A stretch of 64,000 nt of DNA, taken from NCBI GenBank assembly GCA_001599295.1, contig BCGN01000008.1:124001-188000 (forward strand), read 5' to 3'. Each line of letters starts with the position of its first letter. The stretch's first letter is position 1. The position numbers and the translations under genes are program-made. Positions 52,606 through 61,076 of the stretch are shown here, in pieces. The stretch comes from Sporopachydermia quercuum. Taxonomy: Eukaryota; Ascomycota; Sporopachydermiomycetes; Sporopachydermiales; Sporopachydermiaceae. The notes beneath the pieces are model-generated. The model made no database searches and was not told the origin of the DNA. It saw only the letters and a list, made by a program, of their open reading frames with translations.

Positions 52606-53238
52606 TATAATATTATCATTTCCTTTTCATTACACATAAGCATCGAATGATTTCCGGTACTAAGCTGATAGAAGTATATAATATCCGGTTTGAGTCATAC
52701 CATTATTTGCATTATTAATGCTAACCTCATCTCTCAGATATATTATCTTTTTCGGTCCTTCCTTTCTTTCTTTCTTTGTTTTTATTGAGACATATTGAAA
52801 CGATTTGCAATCATTATCTCACTTCTAGCTCCTTGACAGAAATCAAAAATCTAATACCTGTAAGAAAGTACTCCTAACTACAAAGACAATGAACAGCATG
52901 TACAGGTCTTAACGATTGAGTCTCATTTCAATTTTTTCTTTCATGTCAGGCTATTCCCATTTTATTACCTTCAATCCCTATATATCATTCTAAGATAAGC
53001 CTCAATTATTGTACATTTCTACTATTTTATAAAGAATTTTGGGTTCGGGTTTTCTAGTGTAACTAGCTGTTCCATTTAGTCAATAAAAAGCAAGCTTTTT
53101 TCCCTTTTGATGATAAATCACCATCATAACCCTCGGGTTAACTTCGGTTCTACGTTTCATGTATTCCGAGGTTTTACCACAGTGGGAGAGGATTTCAAGT
53201 TTGCTCTCCCGTTGTTCCGGATTGAAACCACGATCTCA
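52606..53238. other. Intergenic, nothing recognised
   Basis: 633 bp downstream of TFC1. It contains a short CTTT run at about 52762-52780. The frame at 53159-53515 is mostly the antisense of the TFC1 acidic tail. No RNA gene or repeat that I can support. Confidence 0.45.
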
Positions 53239-55377
53239 TCACTGTAACTCAGTATTTTCACTCTGTTCAATTGAGTTCTGTTTGAGATATCCAACTAGAT
53301 CCCCAAGTTTTTCCGCTCCTAGTACATCCGCTTTCCGTGCCCATTCCATTACCGAGGTTTCGGCTTGTTTCCCTAATTCTGCATCCGGATCCGCTTCAGC
53401 ATCTGGGTCAACGTCAATGACATCTTCGGCATCTATTTCGTCAACCTCCATATCATGCACTATATCCTCATCGGGGTCATCTTGTGGTAGATCTGTGTCA
53501 ACCACATGGCCATGAGTACTACTATTATCTTCTATGCTGCCGTTATCGTATGCATCTACATTTCGGATATTATCCACATAATTGGATAGAAACTTACCCT
53601 CTTTATCTCTAGGCCTAACATGACTTGGATGCCGCTCTTCAAGTGGTATAAATCGTTCATCCAATAATTTTTGTACCTGAATAGTGTCAATATCGGCCCG
53701 AGCTACCAAACAATGTAGCTTATAACGACAAAGCCTTCTTAGAGTTGTCATGGATACGTCATCATAAAATCCATTAGCCTCAGAACAACTCTCGGGCGTT
53801 CCCAGAGTCGCAGATTCAAGCAAATCCACTACATCAGGATCGGATATGTCGATCAAGTGGAAATGTTTGATTTTCGGCACCGAATTGCCCGTGAAAGTAA
53901 ACCTTTTAGGTATAATTACATGTGATTGAGTCTTGAGACAAGATTTGAGTTTAGCAAGCAATTCGGAGGCCTCCGGACTAATGAAAGGTTCAAAGTTAGA
54001 ATCGGATTCAATTCTTCCGAGATTCTCCTTGACAAAATTCGGAAACGGAACTTTAATCAACGATGGAGTAATACTAGAACTATGGTACAATCCATCATCA
54101 TCAACGTCTTCTTCCTGTATAGTTCGGAACTCTTCAGTTTGAAATATCCGATATGAAACATCCGAGCTCGGATCAACTCCAAAGCGGATATAATTCCGTC
54201 TCCAAGGTCCGCTTAAGGCTGAATACGACACATAAGGCAAGGCATGTTTCAAAAAGGGTATAAACTCCGGGGGAACAATTTCCGGCCCTTCTAGTACTTT
54301 CCGGATCCAGCACGGCTGAATTGTGAATAGTTCCCTTAAATAGGTAATTGTTCCAAACAAGCACATATCGTTTTTCTCAGAGATGTCCAGTAACACGTGC
54401 TGATTTGTTTCCGAGCTTGTTTTCAACCGCTGAATTAACTCTTTCTTCTTTCCCAGTAACTTATCCATTCTTTCTTGAAGCTCGGGCCGACATTTCTCGG
54501 GAATGGGATCTCCCCAAGAATGCATAGACGGATAAATAATTTGCTTACGGATTCGGCTAATCAGTCTCGGATTTCCTGTTGTTTCATCTCGTACCAAGTG
54601 GGTAGACGGGTTATGTCGAAAGTTGTAGGCAAATGGTACAGGAAAAGTGGAAAAAACCGGAGGAGGAGGTAGATCAAACTCCGATGGCTTGAACTCAGGA
54701 TTTAAGATTCCGTCTCTCAAAATTTTAGCATTAAAACTAGTTTGATTCAATACCGAGCTCAGATTTTTAATCTCGGATAAATTTCCTTTGTACAGTGAAT
54801 TAGTTACCGTTTGTACAGTAGGCGAGTTGACAGTGGAATACTGAAAATCAGACATTTCACGGAAGCGAAACGTTTTGTTGATGATTGCCACAGGTTTCAC
54901 ATGATAGTCGGAACACAATTGTATTGCTTGGGAAATCTCGGAGGCAGATTTTCCTAGTTTTCCTTCGGCTTTTTCCCGTTGCACTTGTTTCCATATTTTT
55001 TTCGGGAAGGAGAACTTCAAAAGCACGTTCTGCTTATTTATTTGATGAGATTTTATCGGATGTTCAAAAAGGTTAAATCCGTCTTGGAACCGAAGTTCTA
55101 GAATGTTGTCATCTTCGGAATGAGCCACAATAGCCTTTTTGATCGAGTCTGAGCCACCTTCTATCTTGTTTATCAGTTTCTGGTAATCTGGAGGCGTTTT
55201 CGACGTGGGGGTTTTCAGCTTCACGGCAAACGGGAATTCTACTATGGACAAATGCGGGAGATCAAGTGATATTGTCGGAGCATATTTGGTGTGGTTAGGA
55301 GGTTCAATTGTGTGATTCCCGAATGTGGAAGAAGCCGAAGGTGCGGGAGTCGAAGCATCCAGAATCGGATGCGACAT
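53239..55377 (-). CDS. TFC1: TFIIIC tau95 subunit (Tfc1 / GTF3C5)
   Basis: 712 residues. An N-terminal dimerisation-type barrel begins with LPHLSIVEFPFAVK and LELRFQ...NLFEHPI. The middle carries FRFREMSDFQYSTVN, the family signature SWGDPIPEKCRPEL, and PWRRNYIRFGVDPSSDVSYRIFQ, which are the conserved blocks of tau95. An acidic C-terminal tail follows (DVDPDAEADPDAE). Tfc1 is part of the tauA half of TFIIIC, which contacts the A box of tRNA genes and recruits TFIIIB for RNA polymerase III. Length is close to S. cerevisiae Tfc1. The start is ATG 55377. Codon choice (TCC, TCG, CCG, CGG) resembles the neighbouring SPC98 and CSM3 genes. Confidence 0.92.
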   Translation of the reverse strand: MSHPILDASTPAPSASSTFGNHTIEPPNHTKYAPTISLDLPHLSIVEFPFAVKLKTPTSKTPPDYQKLINKIEGGSDSIKKAIVAHSEDDNILELRFQDGFNLFEHPIKSHQINKQNVLLKFSFPKKIWKQVQREKAEGKLGKSASEISQAIQLCSDYHVKPVAIINKTFRFREMSDFQYSTVNSPTVQTVTNSLYKGNLSEIKNLSSVLNQTSFNAKILRDGILNPEFKPSEFDLPPPPVFSTFPVPFAYNFRHNPSTHLVRDETTGNPRLISRIRKQIIYPSMHSWGDPIPEKCRPELQERMDKLLGKKKELIQRLKTSSETNQHVLLDISEKNDMCLFGTITYLRELFTIQPCWIRKVLEGPEIVPPEFIPFLKHALPYVSYSALSGPWRRNYIRFGVDPSSDVSYRIFQTEEFRTIQEEDVDDDGLYHSSSITPSLIKVPFPNFVKENLGRIESDSNFEPFISPEASELLAKLKSCLKTQSHVIIPKRFTFTGNSVPKIKHFHLIDISDPDVVDLLESATLGTPESCSEANGFYDDVSMTTLRRLCRYKLHCLVARADIDTIQVQKLLDERFIPLEERHPSHVRPRDKEGKFLSNYVDNIRNVDAYDNGSIEDNSSTHGHVVDTDLPQDDPDEDIVHDMEVDEIDAEDVIDVDPDAEADPDAELGKQAETSVMEWARKADVLGAEKLGDLVGYLKQNSIEQSENTELQ

Positions 55378-55784
55378 AGTTACAATGCGGAATCCAACGA
55401 AAAAGGGTAATCTTTGTGCTAGATTTCGTAGATCATAACCAAAGTATTCAGCTGGTATTAGTCGGAACGCAGTCTCGGTAAAAGAAGCTGAAGAGGAAGG
55501 AATAACCAGCCGACAGTATCAGAAAAAACGGAAAAGATGCAGAGAAGCGGTACTGTCGCAAAAACAATACAAACACAAAAGATCATATAATCGGAAATGA
55601 CTTCGCATAACTTCGAGACTAGATTAGATACAATATTAACTCATCAAATTGCGAATTTATGATTACACTATCATCTATGATGGATCAACGAACGCGTCTC
55701 ATGCATAGTTTAAAGGGAATGTTAGATAATGAAAGTAGTAAATTTGCAAGAAGCACCTAAAAATAGACAAGATTTTCAATTAGT
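55378..55784. other. Intergenic upstream of TFC1
   Basis: 407 bp. It contains AGTCGGAACGCAGTCTCGG (about 55458-55476), similar in wording to the SPC98-CSM3 promoter repeat, and one ACGCGT (55692-55697). No gene seen. Confidence 0.4.
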
Positions 55785-56558
55785 TTACCCCATTGGAAAA
55801 CTGATTATTGCCTGAATAAATCGTCGCAAAGAATGAATACATGAAATACTGTTGGATGATAAAAATAGCCAGGAGACAAACCCAAAGGAATAGAATAAAA
55901 TACCTTTACAAAGCATAGAAGTTGAGGTCAATGAAATGATCGACAATTGATCAAATTGATAACTCACACACGAGAAAATGCTCTCCATAATGATATGTCT
56001 TCGCTTTAACCCTATCAATATGATTACCACATCCATCCAAGACACGCGTTTCTCGTGAGGAGTTGATCCCCCAAACTTCATATATCCCGTATTAAAACTT
56101 TCTACGCGAAGCACTTCCTTTCTGCACTCACTTCCAGCCAGTTCTTCCTGGTTTTCTGTTGGCACAGTTGGGTCTAGTTCTTTAAAATAGTTCAAATAAT
56201 TCAATTGAAAGATCAGACATAGAGCGAGCTCTTCTTGACCCGGAGGAACCTTATTTCGCGTCTCATTTCCGTTTTCTTTCCATTTGTTTGGGGGTTTAAG
56301 TAAATAAAGTAAAGCATGAAAAGAAGTATTTGATTTCCCTAAAATGGTGTTTTGGTTCTGGAACTCTAATCTTACTGTGAGTTTCACTGGAATTTTGTCT
56401 TAAGAACTGTTTCGAAAACCAGTAACCGACTAAAGGCATTACATTGAAAATGATCAATACGTATTTATATGAGTATAAACTGTTCAAAATAGACCTCCAT
56501 ATTTCAGTATTTGATATAATGGATTAGTTGGATAAGGGGTGGATAAAGGGTATTTCAT
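55785..56558 (-). CDS. Unidentified membrane-protein-like gene, reading frame split over three frames
   Basis: An ATG at 56558 opens MKYPLSTPYPTNPLYQILKYGGLF and then meets TGA. The next frame, open without its own early ATG, reads NSLYSYKYVLIIFNVMPLVG and continues to a stop at 56296. A third frame, open from 56399 to 55785 (about 200 codons, no ATG at its head), contains NKVPPGQEELALCLIFQLNY and FGGSTPHEKRVSWMDVV. The pieces read as one protein: a short N-terminal region, one transmembrane helix, a soluble domain and further hydrophobic stretches. No credible GT...TACTAAC...AG intron joins them. Either the assembly has small indels here, the gene is decaying, or it has introns with unusual signals. 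I recognise no family. Confidence 0.4.
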
Positions 56559-58098
56559 TTTAAACGAAGAAGTCATAATAGGAGAGCTGATATTAGAGTT
56601 CCAATTAGATACTAAAACAGATGATTAAGCATAAGATTGCACATTGATACATAGCCGTGCATATATCCTAATGTACATCGATCACATTTGTTATCGACAA
56701 CGATATTGATATTTAAACAGGAAATGATCTAACTCTGCGGAATGCTGAAAATACTGAAAACAGAAATCCTACTGAATGAGTTCAATACAGCTGTTGTTTT
56801 TAGTAATTAAATATACTTCTTGCAACTGGGAATAGAACAATCACTGCAGAAAAGTTGCGCGGCACACTCTATATGATCACTCAAGTGGAACTGTTGTTTG
56901 CGAATATACTACCCTTGGCACTCATCTTACACTGAAAATACTTGTGTCAATAACGCAACTGAAATATTCTCCTTTGCTGAAAATGGTGCTACATAGCCTT
57001 ATAGAAAACTGAGATCTCCCCTCCCGAAACAGTTAAGTTGAACCTGAATAGATAATCAAATCCAGGACTTTATCGAAAATCGATCCCCACCTTACAAATA
57101 CTCACCAATAAATATCCTGTGATACAAGTACGTTCCTTCCATACAACACAGCCAATTTGCAACTTTTCTGGTACTCCACAACCAGTAACTACACAATTCA
57201 TTGCCAGTAATACAAAAAATTTAGCGACTACAGTTAAATAATTATCATTCCTATGGTTAATTCTCACCTATTTTTCTCTAACTAACCATCAAATCATCTA
57301 ACAAATCTTCCAAAACCTTTCGGCTTCTTACTAAATAGGGTTTGCATCAGAAGTTTCGTTTCTCACTAACCTTAATCTATACTATGCATAAACTGCCCTA
57401 CATGCAAACCTTAATTGCAAAGCCTTAGAGTGTCAGACCCTGTATGACTGTACATGTAAACTACTATATCAAATCTTAAATGACTCTCTGACTTTCGAAA
57501 CCAGAAAAATCTTGTTATCCACATTTTGCACTTTGTCTCGTTGTTGCTGTTTTACACTTTTTGTTCAGAATATTCCCAATCGAAAAGCTGAGCAGCTCAA
57601 GTTCAATCAAAGTCATTTGGCAAAAAGGGTTATGTTTTGTTTGTTGCGTTTGAGAGTTGACTCATTTGCATTGGTGTTTTGCATTATTATCGTTGAAAGA
57701 CTTTTTATCTGCGTGTTTACACATCAATGAAAGGACTGAATCAGTAGATGGATAGAATACAAATAGTACCATAAACACCATCAACGACGGATACATTAGA
57801 TACAAAGAAGTTAAGAAGGACTGATCAAGCCCCGTATATTATTAAAGTCAGACTGTGAAAAGCTGTATATTGGAAAGGAGAGCTCTTGCTTAGAAAATTA
57901 AGGTAGAAAAGAACTAACCAGACTCACTCGTTACACACAGCAGTAAGTACGTTTATATATAACAACGATTGCATAACGACAAATCGTGTTGATTACACTG
58001 CTTTCACTATTTAACAGGTAACTAAGGAAGCAGCGACATTACAAATACCATTCGAATAAGCAGTCTTTTTGTAAATACGAATTGCGCTTTGCTTCAAT
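56559..58098. other. 1.5-kb divergent region upstream of the WSC sensor
   Basis: Contains no credible gene; frames at 57070-57267 and 57512-57730 are Cys/Phe-rich without features. A GTAAGT word (about 57947) and a TTTAACAG (ending about 58017) could bound a small 5' leader intron of the WSC gene, but there is no good branch box. Confidence 0.4.
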
Positions 58099-59190
58099 AT
58101 GAAAACACCAACAGTTATTCTCAGCTTATTACCTCTAGTAAGTCTAGCTAGTGCCAAGTCATTACTTGGATGCTATTCAGCGTCAATAATCCAGAATCTA
58201 GATCTCCAAGACGGTGATGATTACACATGGCAGTCTTCGGATCATTGCTCATCATTATGTCAAGAAAAAGGATTCTCTGTGTTTGCATTGACTGAAGGAT
58301 CCAAATGTTACTGCGGTGATTCAGCTCCTGGAGGATCAGTAGAAACTTCCAATGGCTGTACCGAATCCTGTGTTGGATATCCCTACGAGAACTGCGGTGG
58401 CAGCTCAGATTACACTGTATTTCTGACTGGCAGCGGTACAGTCAATTATGTAGCCGATGACGGTAGTGCGGATTCAGGATCCTCAGATTCGGATGCATCT
58501 AGTAGTAGCGAGGAACCCCCGTCAAGTACGGTGAGTTCTAGTTCATCATCAACATCTGTCTCAACGACAAGTGCATCGGCATCAACTAAAGTGACCACTA
58601 CTGTGGAAGCACCTGTGACCACATCCTTTACCTCAGAATCCAAAACTCCAACAAGTGTCTCATACACTACTATTATTTCTCAATCGACACTTGTTATTTA
58701 TGCTACTGATTCACCATCAGACACCGACAGCGACGCCAGCGAAACTACTTCTAGTGCTACAGCGGAACCCAGTAAAAATTCATCCACACCTGTGGGCGCC
58801 ATTGTTGGCGGTGTGATTGGTGGCGTTGTTGGTTTAGCAGCTGTTGCATCTATCATATTTATCTGCGTCAGAAGGAGAAGAATGGATGATGATGAAAGCT
58901 CAGATAACGAAGATACCCCACCATTGGAAAACCCATTTGCATCTCCAGTAGATGACAAGCTTTATTCATCATCGGCACATGACTCTAACTTACCACAACC
59001 ACCGTCGTCTGCATTCAAAGCTGGTGGAGGGATCGTTGCTCTCGATGGCCAAAACAATACGTTTATGGCTATTGATCAAAGGTTGAATCCTACTATGCTC
59101 GGAAGTACTCAAAGAATGAGTGTCACATCACTGGCTGATGCTAGAGATTACTCTAGGAAGATTCTTCAGGTGACAAATCCTGATGATTAA
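58099..59190 (+). CDS. WSC-type cell wall stress sensor
   Basis: 363 residues. Signal peptide (residues 1-19, LLPLVSLASA). One WSC domain with eight cysteines follows (Cys25, 50, 54, 70, 72, 87, 91, 99), including GSKCYCGDSAPGG and YPYENCGG. Then comes a Ser/Thr-rich stalk (about 120-230) expected to be O-mannosylated, one transmembrane helix (232-257) and a basic stop-transfer RRRR. The cytosolic tail of about 100 residues contains ENPFASPVDD and ends DARDYSRKILQVTNPDD. Wsc sensors act as stiff springs in the wall and signal through Rom2 and Rho1 to the cell-integrity kinase cascade; the acidic tail usually docks Rom2. Which WSC paralogue it is (WSC1, 2, 3 or 4) cannot be told. The start at ATG 58099 is fixed by the signal peptide. 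Confidence 0.92.
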   Translation: MKTPTVILSLLPLVSLASAKSLLGCYSASIIQNLDLQDGDDYTWQSSDHCSSLCQEKGFSVFALTEGSKCYCGDSAPGGSVETSNGCTESCVGYPYENCGGSSDYTVFLTGSGTVNYVADDGSADSGSSDSDASSSSEEPPSSTVSSSSSSTSVSTTSASASTKVTTTVEAPVTTSFTSESKTPTSVSYTTIISQSTLVIYATDSPSDTDSDASETTSSATAEPSKNSSTPVGAIVGGVIGGVVGLAAVASIIFICVRRRRMDDDESSDNEDTPPLENPFASPVDDKLYSSSAHDSNLPQPPSSAFKAGGGIVALDGQNNTFMAIDQRLNPTMLGSTQRMSVTSLADARDYSRKILQVTNPDD

Positions 59191-59532
59191 GGTATAGAAA
59201 GGTTTTGGGTTAGTATGTTATGTATATTATATGGAGATTATTGATATGTTCGATGTTATGTATCATAGTTGTTTTCCTTGTAGTATTACTTCTGGTAGTA
59301 TTGTAGTAAAAGTGGTTCTAGTGCAAATTAAATTGAAACCTATCTACCTAATTCAATCATCTAAATATAAGCCTTTTTAGACACCAAATGTAAACAACTT
59401 GAACAAAAGATATTAAAGGAAGAGTAGAATGTACTGTGAAGTAACACAATGTAACATAGATTAGTGTTAGAAAGGAATGGTTAGTTTAAATACAAGATAT
59501 GAGGAATGATCCAAATGGCAGTTAAATTGATA
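59191..59532. other. Intergenic between convergent genes, nothing recognised
   Basis: 342 bp between the WSC sensor stop and the MGM101 stop. A GTTAGTATGTTATGTATAT stretch just after the WSC stop resembles 3'-end processing sequence. No open frame or RNA gene. Confidence 0.4.
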
Positions 59533-60378
59533 CTAATATGATGATGCTTGATACGGATATTCCCAGTCAGCATCTTTTCTCTTCCAAAGCTTCCTTTTCT
59601 TCTTATTCACAACATGTACAACAAATTCATTTTCACAGTGCTTCTTCTTAAAAACACGTATGAACTTGGGATCCCATAATTCACTGGCAATTCCCAAATC
59701 CTTACAACATCTCATCATAGCATTGCTTTTGCATCCTTCAACAGCTGTCGGAATCGAATCTGCGCTGAAATAGGTTTGCTCTCCACGGGCAATTGATACC
59801 AATCTTCCATTACAAACCAATCCATATTCACGAGTCACCATTTTCTCAGTGATAATAGTTTCCGATCTTGGTGCAAGCCCCCAACCGCCAGGACCAAATG
59901 CCTTATTCAGTATCCGTCTATATTTTATCTCAGGCAGGAACAATAACCCATCTGGTGTAATCTCAACGTCGTCAGGTTGTACTGGTGCTAGAAGTATATC
60001 AACAGCTTCTTTAGCAAAGGAGGCAGAGCCCAATCCGTTGAACGAAGAAGACCAGTCTTCACCGCTGCCGGAAGCTGGCACGTCTTTTAAATCTGTTAGG
60101 TCTGAAACTGCAAACGGTTTTGGTTTACTCTCTGTTGTAGCTGAAAGCTTATCATTACCAGACTCCTTAACATAGGGTTTTGAGACTTGCGTTGCTACAG
60201 TTTTACCATTTGATGTACTTTTGGCAGACTTACTGAAACCGCTGGTTGCCGGTGGAACCATGAAGAAATCATCGTCGTAAGGATTGGGAGCACCTGCTGT
60301 TCTGTAGTTTGTAGTTCCAAATCTACGAGCGCAAAACACAACAGAGCTTCTTCCAGCTTTTGCTGCTATTGAAAACAT
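59533..60378 (-). CDS. MGM101: Mitochondrial genome maintenance protein Mgm101
   Basis: 281 residues. An Arg/Ala/Ser-rich presequence ([20 protein letters not shown]) and a disordered linker lead into the conserved core from about residue 108. Core blocks include [51 protein letters not shown] and [16 protein letters not shown]. The paired cysteines (224, 225) are kept, as is the basic tail [11 protein letters not shown]. Mgm101 is a Rad52-like single-strand annealing protein of the nucleoid, needed to repair and keep mitochondrial DNA. CTG codes the leucine of LPEIKY. It lies in tandem with MNL1. Confidence 0.97.
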   Translation of the reverse strand: MFSIAAKAGRSSVVFCARRFGTTNYRTAGAPNPYDDDFFMVPPATSGFSKSAKSTSNGKTVATQVSKPYVKESGNDKLSATTESKPKPFAVSDLTDLKDVPASGSGEDWSSSFNGLGSASFAKEAVDILLAPVQPDDVEITPDGLLFLPEIKYRRILNKAFGPGGWGLAPRSETIITEKMVTREYGLVCNGRLVSIARGEQTYFSADSIPTAVEGCKSNAMMRCCKDLGIASELWDPKFIRVFKKKHCENEFVVHVVNKKKRKLWKRKDADWEYPYQASSY

Positions 60379-61076
60379 CGCCTAGCGCTGAATTGTATTT
60401 CCTGAACCTCTAGGGTGAATTTTCTCAGTGGGTCAGTGCAAAAGTACGTGCAAGGCTCTCAAACCGTGGTTGCTGATGATAGTAGCAGGAATACAGACAG
60501 TAAAAACCGGGTGAGCCTGTTGAAGTCTTAGAGGGAAATAAGTGCAGGTAATCGATTAGGTTGTTAGAGGCAAATATCGGAGATTATAAAAAAGGGAATT
60601 GTTTCCGGTGTCGAAGGAAATGTAAACTACACGTGATATATGTGATATAAGTGATATAAAAATAAAGATTACATCATCGGTATATGGAGAGGAAGAACAT
60701 GGATTTCTAATTAGGGGCTTAACTACTTAGAAAGAGTATAAAGGAGGTTTAATACTTTCATCAAAAAGCGTGTAGTGGATTTCTATTGATTCGCATAGAA
60801 TATTACGGAACAACTGATCATCTATAATGAACAATAATTCTCTAAGTACTGTTTTGTTTGCAAGAACAGTTACAGTTGAGGGTCGAAACTGGATTTATCA
60901 TCAGAACAGAGCTGAACTTACTTATAACTTGTAGTTCATATACAGGACCTAGTACATATCTAGTATAATATACATCTATTATGTTTATAAGACACACGGC
61001 AATGCTTTTATCCTGTTCCTATTAACCATTCCAAGGATGAATCCCCACCCTTTCCTTCCTTCCCCATATTCCCAAT
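60379..61076. other. Intergenic upstream of MGM101
   Basis: 698 bp. Contains CACGTG (60630-60635) at the head of a GTGATATA(T/A) repeat, three copies ending at about 60659 and about 255-280 bp upstream of MGM101. No gene seen. Confidence 0.45.
60633..60659. repeat. Three short GTGATATA copies
   Basis: GTGATATAT, GTGATATAA, GTGATATAA in tandem within the MGM101 upstream region, starting inside a CACGTG hexamer. Low complexity; role unknown. Confidence 0.6.

Noticed and set aside
57512-57730. 72-codon plus-strand frame, Cys/Phe-rich
   Set aside because: No recognisable feature, A+T-driven composition, sits in the WSC upstream region.
32582-60635. CACGTG hexamers upstream of SDH6 and MGM101 and after HSX11
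   Set aside because: A few CACGTG words are expected by chance in 64 kb of this composition; noted in gap entries but not called as regulatory sites.
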